From an uncultured Clostridia bacterium (lineage in GTDB: Bacteria; Bacillota; Clostridia; Christensenellales; Borkfalkiaceae), in NCBI GenBank assembly GCA_905235765.1, contig CAJOMM010000024.1, positions 6,196 through 22,476 of the forward strand: a stretch of DNA of 16,281 nt. Reading direction: 5' to 3'. The position numbers and the translations under genes were made by a program. Of this stretch, positions 7,804 to 14,447 are shown one piece after another; position 1 is the first letter of the stretch; every line of letters begins with the position of its first letter. The notes below the pieces were generated by a model. The model did not search any database, had not been told where the DNA came from, and saw nothing but the letters and a program-made list of their open reading frames with translations.

Positions 7804-8848
7804 ATGGCAACGATAATTCTTACCGGTGGCGGAACGGCAGGGCACGTCACTCCACACCTTGCAATACTGCCCTATTTAAAAAAAGATTTCGATAAAATTT
7901 ACTATATAGGCAGTGAAAACGGCATCGAAAAGGAAATAGTAGAAAGAGCAGGTATTAAATTTTATTCTACCCCGTGCGTAAAACTTATAAGAAAATTTAC
8001 GCTGAAAAATTTACGTATACCCTTTACCCTTATAAACGGCGTAAGAAAAGCCGAGAAGTTAATCGATCTGTTAAAACCGGACGTTATTTTCAGTAAAGGC
8101 GGATACGTAGCCCTTCCGACCGTTATTGCGGCAAGTAAAAAAAGAGTGCCCGTCATCGCGCACGAAAGCGACTTAACCGTGGGGCTTAGCAACCGTATAA
8201 CCGCAAAATACTGCAAAAAGGTATTAACCTCTTTTCCGGATACGGCGAATACCCTTAAAAACGGAGAATTCGTGGGGGCGCCGATACGCCGATCGCTTTT
8301 CGCCGTAAAAAAATCCGACGCCGTTAATTACTTTAATTTTAAAAAAGAAAAACCGATACTTCTCGTAACGGGCGGAAGTAGCGGCGCAAAATTTATAAAC
8401 GAAGTTTTAAGAAATTCGCTTGAATACCTTTTAAAAACCTTTAACGTAATTCATATATGCGGAAAAGGGAATTTGTCGGACTTCCTATTACCAAACGGAA
8501 TATATGAACAACGTGGAATACGCTTTCCGCGCCGCAGACATATGCGTAACGCGCGCAGGGTCGAACACGCTTTTCGAACTTTTAAGCCTTAAACTTCCAT
8601 GCGTTGTCATACCGCTACCCAAAACCGTTTCTCGCGGCGACCAATTAAAAAACGCCGACTATTTTAAGAAACTCGGTCTCGTTTCCGTAATAGAACAGGA
8701 AAACCTTACGGAAAATTCTCTTAAAAAAGAGATCGCTTCCGTTTACGCGCATAAGGATCGCATAGCAGAAAACTTTAAATCACACCCTATAAACGACGCT
8801 TCACAAAAGATAGCGGATACAATCGCAGCTGAAATATTAAACCGCTAA
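7804..8848 (+). pseudogene. murG: murG with internal frameshift (UDP-GlcNAc:lipid I GlcNAc transferase)
   Basis: MurG is the inner-face membrane glycosyltransferase that turns lipid I into lipid II. The N-terminal part runs in one frame from ATG 7804, with GGGTAGH (8-14), SKGGYV, HESDLTVGLSNR, TGGSSGA and HICGKGNLSD, and then drifts into nonsense to a stop at 8592. The C-terminal part continues in the next frame: YYQTEYMNNVEYAF from 8486, then DICVTRAGSNTLFELLSLK and PLPKTVSRGDQLKNA, to TAA at 8848. The junction is about 8479-8492. The linker is about four residues shorter than expected, so loss of about 11 or 14 bases fits better than one extra base. No ribosome site is visible before ATG 7804, only TA repeats. 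MurG is normally essential, so an assembly error or a second copy is likely. Confidence 0.85.
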
Positions 8849-9015
8849 GCGGAAAACCTTTTACTCATCGCTCTCAATATAAGGTCTATTGACTTGTCGT
8901 TCTTCTTTATTATCGGAGTAAATCCAACCGTTTCTTCACGGCGCTCTCTCTTTACGGTCAGAACGCTCTTTACTTCCTTTTTCTCAAAAAAAACATTTAT
9001 AATTCTTTCAAACAT
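8845..9015 (-). CDS. Small basic protein of unknown function, 56 residues
   Basis: I do not recognise this protein. ATG 9015 is preceded by AAAGGAGAAAGGAGACGGAT, which contains two consecutive GGAG ribosome sites, the nearer one 6 bases from the start. The product begins MFERIINVFFEKKEVKSVL, is rich in Lys and Arg, contains VGFTPIIKKNDKSID and ends SKRFSA. It has no membrane segment or cysteine. The stop TAG shares its bases with the murG TAA inside the palindrome CCGCTAAGCGG, so the two genes are convergent and overlap by a few bases. It is divergent from the WYL regulator and has a plausible promoter at 9051-9079, so it may be that regulator's target. Confidence 0.55.
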   Translation of the reverse strand: MFERIINVFFEKKEVKSVLTVKRERREETVGFTPIIKKNDKSIDLILRAMSKRFSA

Positions 9016-9050
9016 ATCCGTCTCCTTTCTCCTTTTTACACTTTGAGTTT

Positions 9051-9079
9051 ACCATAATAATTTGCCATATGTCTGTCAT
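9051..9079 (-). promoter_or_regulatory. Predicted promoter of the 56-residue gene
   Basis: On the minus strand ATGACA (9079-9074), a 17-base spacer and TATGGT (9056-9051) lie about 40 bases before the ATG at 9015. The -35 box falls inside the inverted repeat at 9067-9081. The -10 match is only 4 of 6. Confidence 0.4.
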
Positions 9080-9081
9080 AT
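9067..9081. promoter_or_regulatory. Candidate operator between the small gene and WYL regulator
   Basis: ATATG (9067-9071) and CATAT (9077-9081) form a perfect inverted repeat with 5-base spacing, covering the minus-strand -35 box. Right beside it ATTAAAAAAA-G-TTTTTTTAAT (9080-9100) is a perfect 21-bp palindrome ending 3 bases before the plus-strand -35 box, where an A-tract UP element would act. Use by the WYL regulator is inference from position only. Confidence 0.35.
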
Positions 9082-9103
9082 TAAAAAAAGTTTTTTTAAT
9101 TGA

Positions 9104-9133
9104 TTGACTTTTTTTATGCGTTTATTTTACAAT
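9104..9133 (+). promoter_or_regulatory. Predicted sigma-A promoter of the WYL regulator gene
   Basis: TTGACT (9104-9109), an 18-base spacer and TACAAT (9128-9133) match consensus at 5 of 6 bases each. The expected start of transcription near 9140 is just before the AGGAG ribosome site (9141-9145). The frame of the downstream gene is open back to this -35 TTG, which therefore is not its start codon. Confidence 0.7.
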
Positions 9134-9157
9134 ATGATAAAGGAGAAAAGAATAACG

Positions 9158-10084
9158 ATGAAATTCGAGACCATTTTGAAAATTTTATTCGAACTTTTGT
9201 CGAATAAAACGATTACGGCAAAAAGCCTTTCCGAAGAATACGGAATAAGCGTAAGAACTGTTTACAGGTATATTGATTGTCTGGACGCGGCAGGCGTTCC
9301 TTTGTACACGACGCGCGGAAACCACGGCGGCATACATATAACGGATACCTTTCGACTTTCTTCCACCTTTCTCACGGTCAGCGAATACGAACAAGTGATA
9401 AATTCGCTGTCCGCAATAGTAAAAAGCGTGCCAAACAAAACGCTTAAAAGCGCGCTCGATAAACTTAAATCTACCGTTAAAAACGAATACAGCAGATTCG
9501 ACGTAAAAAGCGGCAATCTTATAATAGACGCCGGACCTTGGGGAGATACGGAAGGATATAAAAGCAAACTTCTCGTTCTTAACAAAAGTATAGAAAACTG
9601 CTCTCCGCTTTTCATTAAATACCACGACAGAAACGGCGTTGTGTCGGAAAGGATTATCGAACCTCACCTTATGGTTTTTAAGCAAGGTTTATGGTATACT
9701 TACGCTTACTGCCGCTTGAGAAAAGGATTCAGGTTTTTTAAAACGGGCAGAATAGAATCGGCTACTATTCTGAACGGACAATTTATTCGCCAAGACATTT
9801 CAAAAATGAAGTTGCCGCTTGATTTCTGGCAGGACAGCGTAATTGCCGAGACCGTGGAGATGGAGGTTAAAAAATCCGTGCTTTCAGACGTTGAAGAGTG
9901 GCTCGGAATAGAAAACGTTAAAACGGAAAACGGCAAAAATATAGCCCGTGCCAAACTTCCGTTTGACAACGGGCTTGTAAGCAAGATTATAAGTTACGGC
10001 GACGGCGTTAAAATTCTATCGCCTGATACTCTAAAAGAAAAAGTAAAATTGACCGCGGAAAAAATTGCGGCGATTTACCGCTAA
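9158..10084 (+). CDS. HTH/WYL-domain transcriptional regulator (YafY-like)
   Basis: The 308-residue protein has an N-terminal winged helix (about 1-60), including TAKSLSEEYGISVRTVYRYI as the helix-turn-helix, and then GGIHI. The WYL domain spans about 150-205 with GLWYTYAYC carrying the signature Trp-Tyr, followed by RFFKTGRI. A C-terminal WCX-type extension follows (about 225-308). WYL domains bind small ligands or nucleic acids and switch the attached DNA-binding domain. ATG 9158 is preferred over upstream starts because it follows the AGGAG at 9141-9145, although the 12-base spacing is long. It is transcribed alone from its own promoter and is divergent from a 56-residue gene. No defence or phage genes adjoin it, so metabolic or stress control is as likely as any other role. 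Confidence 0.88.
   Translation: MKFETILKILFELLSNKTITAKSLSEEYGISVRTVYRYIDCLDAAGVPLYTTRGNHGGIHITDTFRLSSTFLTVSEYEQVINSLSAIVKSVPNKTLKSALDKLKSTVKNEYSRFDVKSGNLIIDAGPWGDTEGYKSKLLVLNKSIENCSPLFIKYHDRNGVVSERIIEPHLMVFKQGLWYTYAYCRLRKGFRFFKTGRIESATILNGQFIRQDISKMKLPLDFWQDSVIAETVEMEVKKSVLSDVEEWLGIENVKTENGKNIARAKLPFDNGLVSKIISYGDGVKILSPDTLKEKVKLTAEKIAAIYR
10059..10081 (-). terminator. Weak candidate terminator of the recR operon
   Basis: On the minus strand GCGG (10081-10078), a 7-base loop, CCGC (10070-10067) and AATTTTTT (10066-10059) lie 27 bases past the recR stop. The stem is only 4 bp and it sits inside the 3' end of the WYL gene. It is the only terminator-like element seen here. Confidence 0.25.
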
Positions 10085-10107
10085 ACGCTTTCTGTTACGA
10101 TCTCTTA

Positions 10108-10679
10108 TTAAATGGTTTTTCTGTCCACGAACGCTCTCGCAAGCGACACTTCATCGGCATATTCTAATTCTGTGCCGATGGGAAGCCCGTGAGCAAGTCT
10201 CGTAACCTTTACGCCCAAAGGTTTTAACAGATTACCGATATACATTGCGGTTGCCTCGCCTTCGACGTCGGGATTGGTCGCCATTATGACTTCTTTTACA
10301 TCGCCGCCGCTTATACGTTTTAACAAACCTTTTATGTTTATATCGTCGGGGCCTATCCCGTCCATGGGAGAGATTGTGCCGTGAAGCACGTGATACACCC
10401 CGTCGAACTCGTTTAATTTTTCTATCGCCACAACGTCTTTCGGTCGCCTTTTCTGACCTTACAGACGTCGCATATTTCCCCTTCGGAAAAATTGCCGCAT
10501 ATCTTACAATAATGCACGTTGCGTTTTGCGTTCAATATCGCGTCGGCAAATTCTTTCGCTTCTTCTTCGCTCATATTTATTATTTTATAAGCGAATCGCT
10601 GCGCAGTTTTTGCGCCGACGCCCGGAAGTTTACTGAATTCGTTTATCAGCTTTCCGATCGGTTCTATAAAAACTTTCAT
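10108..10679 (-). pseudogene. recR: recR with internal frameshift (recombination mediator)
   Basis: RecR works with RecF and RecO to load RecA on gapped DNA. The first part (10679-10422) has the helix-hairpin-helix (KLPGVGAKTAQR, 17-28) and the four-cysteine zinc finger (Cys58, 61, 70, 73), then GDRKTLWR and a stop. The second part (10431-10108, another frame) has VAIEKLNEFDGVYHVLHG, SPMDGIGPDD, ATNPDVEGEATA and AHGLPIGTELEYADEVSL, the Toprim domain. The expected first Toprim strand (CVVE-type, with its glutamate) is missing. The 16 bases at 10429-10444 read DRKTL in the first frame and PKDVV in the second, both RecR motifs, which points to deletion between two direct-repeat copies. It is last in the operon, 5 bases after ybaB. 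As written no full RecR can be made. Confidence 0.9.
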
Positions 10680-10684
10680 TATTT

Positions 10685-11020
10685 TTATAATCCCACACCG
10701 CCGAACGCACCCATCTTCTCCTGATAGAGTTTGTCGGCTTTTTCATACCCGTTATTCAGCGCGGCAACCAAAAGATCCTCGAGCATCGTAAGATCTTCAA
10801 CATCCACAGCGTCGGGATTTATACTTACGCCCGTAACCGTTTTTTTCGCGTTCATAGTAACTTTCACAAGCCCACCGCCCGAAACTCCTTCTATTTCGGT
10901 TTCTTCGAGTTCTGCCTGTGCTTTTTGCATTTCTTCCTGCATCTTCTGCGCCTGACGCATCAAATTCTGCATTTGGTTTCCTCCGCCGAAGCCTCCGAAA
11001 CCGCCTCTGTATCCGCCCAT
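10685..11020 (-). CDS. ybaB: YbaB/EbfC family nucleoid-associated protein
   Basis: YbaB/EbfC proteins are small dimeric DNA-binding proteins almost always encoded between dnaX and recR, as here. The 111-residue product has a glycine-rich start (MGGYRGGFGGFGGGNQ), a long heptad-like helix (MRQAQKMQEEMQKAQAELEE, about 21-40), and the family core SGGGLVKVTMNAKKTVTGVSI followed by EDLLVAALNNGYEKA. ATG 11020 has AAGGAG 7 bases upstream. The glycine-rich N-terminus is longer than in many relatives. RecR starts 5 bases after its stop. Confidence 0.93.
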   Translation of the reverse strand: MGGYRGGFGGFGGGNQMQNLMRQAQKMQEEMQKAQAELEETEIEGVSGGGLVKVTMNAKKTVTGVSINPDAVDVEDLTMLEDLLVAALNNGYEKADKLYQEKMGAFGGVGL

Positions 11021-11034
11021 TTTGTATCTCCTTA

Positions 11035-11151
11035 TTATTTTACTATTACTACGTCGTCGCCGAATATCTTTTTAAGACGTTCTGTCGCCGAGTCTATTTC
11101 GTTCAAAATCTTTTCTTTTCTGGGTTCCGCCACTTTTAGTTCCATACCGAA
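11035..11151 (-). pseudogene. dnaX: Out-of-frame C-terminal tail of dnaX
   Basis: Directly past the dnaX stop, another frame reads FGMELKVAEPRKEKILNE and then DSATERLKKIFGDD, ending VVVIVK and TAA at 11035. The phrase FG-x-ELKV and the ending KKIFGDD-VVV are typical of DnaX C-termini. The tail ends 14 bases before the ybaB ATG, where the real dnaX end is expected. The 7 bases at 11145-11151 (TTCGGTA, minus strand) read SV in the upstream frame and FG in the tail frame. An original tandem TTCGGTATTCGGTA, now one copy, would restore LNSVFGMELKV in one frame. Confidence 0.75.
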
Positions 11152-12566
11152 TTCAACGCTTCTTTAATTTTCGCAAGGTTTTCCGGTATTACCGCAATAT
11201 CGTAAACGCCCTTATTTTCCGGTATCAATAATATCTCTTCGTCGTTCACTTTTAATTCGACGTTCAAAAGCGTTCCCCTCAACATCTCGCTGCCCATCTG
11301 ACCGAGATTAAAAATCATCTTTCCCTTTATTTCTTCCGCAGAAAACGCTTTCTTTTCGCCATCATCCGCCGGTGTTTCCGTAACTTTTTGCTCTGACGAA
11401 GGGGGCAATACGCAACCTGAACTTACGACGTTTTCAAGCGCCTGTACCCTATTCAAAAGCGCGCCTATATCGTAATCCGCTTTCGGCATTGCCGCTTTTA
11501 TCGCCGCCGTTTCGAATACCACTCTCGGATTGACCGAATATTTAAGTTCGCTTTCCGCCTTGGCGAAAATTTCCAAGATTCTTAAAAAGACGTTTACCTC
11601 GCCGAGTTCCGCTAATTTCTCCACGCCGGCGAAACGGTCTTTTGGAAGCCCCAAAATGTCGTTGGCGTTTTTACAGGTTTTAGCGACGATGACGTCTCTT
11701 ATCAAAGAGGTAACGTCTTTAATCAAAACGCCCATACCTTTACCCATTGCGGAAAGCTTTTCAATCGTCTCTAAAATCTCCCCCATGTCGCCGACAATTA
11801 TGCTGCGCGTAAATTCCGCTATATCGCCGAAATCGGCGGAGCCGAGAATTTCCGTAACGTCTTTATAGGTAAGTTCTCCCTCTCCGTAAGATATTGCAAT
11901 GTCCGCTATGGAAAGCGCGTCTCTTATGCTTCCTTCACCGGCGCGCGCAATAGCGTAAACCGCTTCTTTAGAATATTTTTTACCTTCTTCGTCGTATATA
12001 GCCGAAATAAGCTCGGCTATTTTTTCGGTTGCAACCAATTTAAAATCGAAACGCATACACCTTGAAAGAATCGTCGCCGGTATCTTATGCGCTTCGGTAG
12101 TTGCGAGTATAAATACGGCGTGTTTGGGCGGTTCTTCAAGCGTTTTTAACAAAGCGTTGAAGGCAGGGCCCGAAAGCATATGAACTTCGTCTATGATATA
12201 AACTTTATATTTACAGACTACGGGAGCAAACTGAACGTTATCCCTCAATTCCCTTATCTCGTTTACGCCGTTGTTCGACGCAGCGTCAATCTCAACGACG
12301 TCTATATTAGCGGAATCGTTAAGCGCTTTGCACGCTTCGCACTCTCCGCAAGGAGAACCGTTTATCGGATGCAAACAGTTTATCGCTTTTGCGAAAATTT
12401 TGGCGGTCGTAGTCTTTCCCGTGCCTCGCGTACCCGTAAAAAGGTAAGCGTGTCCGAGCCTGTCGTTTTCTATTTGATTTATCAAAGTCTTTACGACGTG
12501 ATCCTGACCTATTACGTCCTCAAATTTTACGGGACGGTATCTTCTGTATAAAGCCAGATAAGACAT
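11136..12566 (-). CDS. dnaX: DNA polymerase III subunit gamma/tau (clamp loader ATPase), C-terminally frameshifted
   Basis: DnaX is the AAA+ motor of the clamp loader that opens the sliding clamp at primers. The 476-residue frame has the P-loop GTRGTGKT (45-52), a zinc module (Cys64, 73, 76, 79), the DEVH Walker B (126-129), sensor 1 ATTE (155-158) and the SRC arginine finger (168-170). Domain III and a short tau-like tail follow. ATG 12566 has GGGGGAAC just upstream. The frame ends at LNSVWN, and the normal last 39 or so residues are in another frame (11035-11151). ATPase and oligomerisation domains are unaffected, so the truncated protein could still load clamps. No A-AAA-AAG type slippery site is at the break. 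It is 9 bases downstream of sigH. Confidence 0.95.
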   Translation of the reverse strand: MSYLALYRRYRPVKFEDVIGQDHVVKTLINQIENDRLGHAYLFTGTRGTGKTTTAKIFAKAINCLHPINGSPCGECEACKALNDSANIDVVEIDAASNNGVNEIRELRDNVQFAPVVCKYKVYIIDEVHMLSGPAFNALLKTLEEPPKHAVFILATTEAHKIPATILSRCMRFDFKLVATEKIAELISAIYDEEGKKYSKEAVYAIARAGEGSIRDALSIADIAISYGEGELTYKDVTEILGSADFGDIAEFTRSIIVGDMGEILETIEKLSAMGKGMGVLIKDVTSLIRDVIVAKTCKNANDILGLPKDRFAGVEKLAELGEVNVFLRILEIFAKAESELKYSVNPRVVFETAAIKAAMPKADYDIGALLNRVQALENVVSSGCVLPPSSEQKVTETPADDGEKKAFSAEEIKGKMIFNLGQMGSEMLRGTLLNVELKVNDEEILLIPENKGVYDIAVIPENLAKIKEALNSVWN

Positions 12567-12575
12567 TTGTTCCCC

Positions 12576-13160
12576 CTATAATCGTTGTATGTTTTGTATC
12601 TTTTTTCTAATTCTTTGAACGGCGTTATCGACCGATTTTAAGGTTTTATTTTCCTTTTCCGCTATTTCCGCGTAAGAATAGCCTTCTAAATAAAGCGTCA
12701 GAATTCTGTATTCAAAATCGCTTAAAACGTTTTCTATTTCCCGTTTAAGTTCTTGTTCGCGCTCGGAATTGATAAATTCTTCTTCCGGGTCGGCAGCGGT
12801 GTCCCGTACGATAAAATTTTTATCGGATGAGTCGCTGTCCTCTGTGCTTAAAGAAACGTAAAAGTTCAGCGGCCGATGTTTTTGACTGTTATCTTTTTTG
12901 ACCGCGGTTATAATGCTGTTCTTTATACAAGCGAACGCAAAATTTTTAAACGGGAACTTCCCGTTATAATTTTTCACCGCCTTAAAAAGCCCGAAAGTGC
13001 CTTCCTGAACGAGATCCTCGTCTTCTCCGCCCACGATAAAATATTGTCTGGCGATCTTTCTTACCGCTAATTTATATCTTAACAATATCTCGTCGAAAGC
13101 GTTTTCGTCGGTATCTATCAGTTTTATCAATTCTTCGTCTTTGAGTTCGGAATAATTCAC
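12576..13160 (-). CDS. sigH: RNA polymerase sigma factor, SigH-like
   Basis: This 194-residue sigma-70 family protein resembles SigH/Spo0H, the transition-phase sigma factor of Bacillota. Region 2 includes RQYFIVGGEDEDLVQEGTFG and FKNFAFACIKNSIITAVKK, followed by the SigH-like QKHRPLNFYVSLS. Region 4 is DFEYRILTLYLEGYSYAEIA then KSVDNAVQRIRKKI. The start is GTG at 13160 with GGGTG about 6 bases upstream. It lies between rlmB (14-base gap) and dnaX (9-base gap). The mrnC-rlmB-sigH order matches the Bacillus-type cluster, though yacP/rae1 is missing between rlmB and sigH. Other sporulation-type sigmas are less likely given the length and the region 2 to 3 sequence. Confidence 0.88.
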   Translation of the reverse strand: MNYSELKDEELIKLIDTDENAFDEILLRYKLAVRKIARQYFIVGGEDEDLVQEGTFGLFKAVKNYNGKFPFKNFAFACIKNSIITAVKKDNSQKHRPLNFYVSLSTEDSDSSDKNFIVRDTAADPEEEFINSEREQELKREIENVLSDFEYRILTLYLEGYSYAEIAEKENKTLKSVDNAVQRIRKKIQNIQRL

Positions 13161-13174
13161 GTTTACACCCGTTA

Positions 13175-13894
13175 TTAAAGGTTTCTCTGTCTTACCGCTT
13201 CGTATATGGCGATACCGCAGGCGACAGAAGCGTTAAGCGAATTCACTTTTCCAAACATTGGTATAGACACTATCCCGTCGCATTTAGATTTGGTAAGCCT
13301 TTTTACGCCGCTGTCTTCTCCGCCTATAATTAAGCATATCTTACCCGTTAAATCGGTTTTGTAAATATCGCCTCCGCCAAGTTCCGCCCCGTATATCCAG
13401 TAACCGTTTTCTTTAAGCTTTTCTATCGCCGCGTTAATATTCACGACTCTCGCGACTTTAACGTGATTCAGCGCGCCCTCGGAAATACGCATTACGGTAT
13501 CGTTTACAGAAGCGGATCTGTCCTTACTGATAACAACCCCGTCAACGCCGGCACATTCCGCCACTCTTATGATGCTACCAAGATTATGGGGGTCCAAAAT
13601 CTCGTTGAGCATCAAAATAAACCCGTCTTTATCTTTCGCCGCTTCGATAATATCTTCCAGATCAAAGTACTTATAGTCAGAAGTAAAAGCGATAAAACCC
13701 TGATTTCTTTTGCTTTCGCTCTCTTTATCGATAACGAACTTGTCCACCGCCTGAATTTTAACTTTATGCGACTTCAATACGTTTATAAGCCTTTTGGACG
13801 CGTCGTCTATAAGATCTCGCCTGACGAGAACCTTATCTATCTCTTTGTCGGTTTTAAGTAATTCGTAAATAGCGTTTCTGCCTTCAACTTTCAT
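13175..13894 (-). CDS. rlmB: TrmH/RlmB-family 23S rRNA 2'-O-methyltransferase
   Basis: RlmB-type SPOUT enzymes methylate a ribose in the 23S rRNA peptidyl-transferase region using S-adenosylmethionine. The 239-residue protein has an N-terminal substrate-binding domain (KVEGRNAIYELLK at the start, then RNQGFIAF) and a SPOUT domain. The latter has motif 1 ILDPHNLGSIIRVAECAG, the RS-x(9)-RISEGAL segment, motif 2 LIIGGEDSGVKRL and motif 3 SIPMFGKVNSLNASVACGI, which forms the cofactor knot. ATG 13894 has CGGAG 6 bases upstream, inside the end of mrnC; the two genes are 3 bases apart. Substrate position is inferred from family and gene order. Confidence 0.92.
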   Translation of the reverse strand: MKVEGRNAIYELLKTDKEIDKVLVRRDLIDDASKRLINVLKSHKVKIQAVDKFVIDKESESKRNQGFIAFTSDYKYFDLEDIIEAAKDKDGFILMLNEILDPHNLGSIIRVAECAGVDGVVISKDRSASVNDTVMRISEGALNHVKVARVVNINAAIEKLKENGYWIYGAELGGGDIYKTDLTGKICLIIGGEDSGVKRLTKSKCDGIVSIPMFGKVNSLNASVACGIAIYEAVRQRNL

Positions 13895-13897
13895 TTT

Positions 13898-14296
13898 TCA
13901 CTCCGTATATCCTGCGTTTAATAAGAAATTCAAACGCTCTTCTTCTCCCGTCAGATATAAAAAACCGAAAACGGCTTCAAGCCCCGTGGAAACGTTGTAT
14001 TCCGCAACGCTGGCGCTTTTCGCTTTAGTGGCTTTTTTAGCGTTTCTCGCCCTTTTGAAAATTGCCGCTTCTTCTTCGGTTAAAAGGTTTTCTATGCTTT
14101 TATAAAACTCGGCTTGCGCGGTAGCCCTTACTTCGCTTACGGCAAGCTTATTAAGTTCGCCCGTCTTACAGTCTTTATTGAAAGTAAGTTTCTCCCTAAC
14201 GTAAAGAGAATATACAGCGTCTCCGACAAACGCCAACACCACGGGATTTAAGCACATAGCCCTCTGTTTATCCATCTTTTCGCCAAGACGAAACAT
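13898..14296 (-). CDS. mrnC: Mini-ribonuclease III
   Basis: Mini-III is a dimeric RNase III-type nuclease without a double-strand RNA-binding domain; it trims 23S rRNA precursors. The 132-residue length fits the family. Visible motifs are LNPVVLAFVGDAVYSLYVRE (17-36, with the catalytic aspartate), RARNAKKA (81-88) and TGLEAVFGFLYLTGEEERL (103-121, with the second acidic site). ATG 14296 has TTGGAG 7 bases upstream; ATG at codon 8 is a weaker alternative. It is the first gene of the operon through rlmB, sigH, dnaX, ybaB and recR and has its own promoter and a folded leader, a setting where self-cleavage control by an RNase III-type enzyme is conceivable. Confidence 0.93.
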   Translation of the reverse strand: MFRLGEKMDKQRAMCLNPVVLAFVGDAVYSLYVREKLTFNKDCKTGELNKLAVSEVRATAQAEFYKSIENLLTEEEAAIFKRARNAKKATKAKSASVAEYNVSTGLEAVFGFLYLTGEEERLNFLLNAGYTE

Positions 14297-14328
14297 ATAA
14301 ATTCTCCAAACCTAAACTGCAACCGATA

Positions 14329-14373
14329 GCAAACGCTGAAAATCAGCGGAAAACCGATAGGTTTTCCGTTTGC
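14329..14373 (-). promoter_or_regulatory. Folded 5' leader of mrnC (two stacked hairpins in an outer stem)
   Basis: On the minus strand CGGAAAACC-TATC-GGTTTTCCG (14368-14347) forms a 9-bp hairpin and CGCTGA-TTT-TCAGCG (14348-14334) a 6-bp hairpin. GCAAA (14373-14369) pairs with TTTGC (14333-14329) to enclose both. Neither hairpin is followed by a U tract, so this is not a terminator. It fills the middle of an approximately 90-base leader and ends about 30 bases before the start codon. Confidence 0.6.
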
Positions 14374-14393
14374 GTCAAGCCAACTACCCTTAT

Positions 14394-14422
14394 ATTATAC
14401 ATTAATTTAAATAAAAAAACAA
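14394..14422 (-). promoter_or_regulatory. Predicted promoter of the mrnC-rlmB-sigH-dnaX-ybaB-recR operon
   Basis: On the minus strand TTGTTT (14422-14417), a 17-base spacer and a perfect TATAAT (14399-14394) would start transcription near 14387. It lies in the A/T-rich gap after the amidase gene. The -35 match is only 3 of 6. Confidence 0.5.
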
Positions 14423-14447
14423 TAAAAACCGCACGCTTTTTTAAGGC

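Noticed and set aside
8842..8852. CCGCTAAGCGG as a bidirectional terminator
   Set aside because: The stem is only 4 bp and neither side has a proper U tract.
11136..11151. Programmed frameshift in dnaX
   Set aside because: No slippery heptamer or stimulatory stem is at the site, and a lost tandem repeat explains it; kept only as an alternative.
14329..14373. Riboswitch or T-box in the mrnC leader
   Set aside because: No recognisable aptamer core or antiterminator box, and no terminator hairpin with a U tract.
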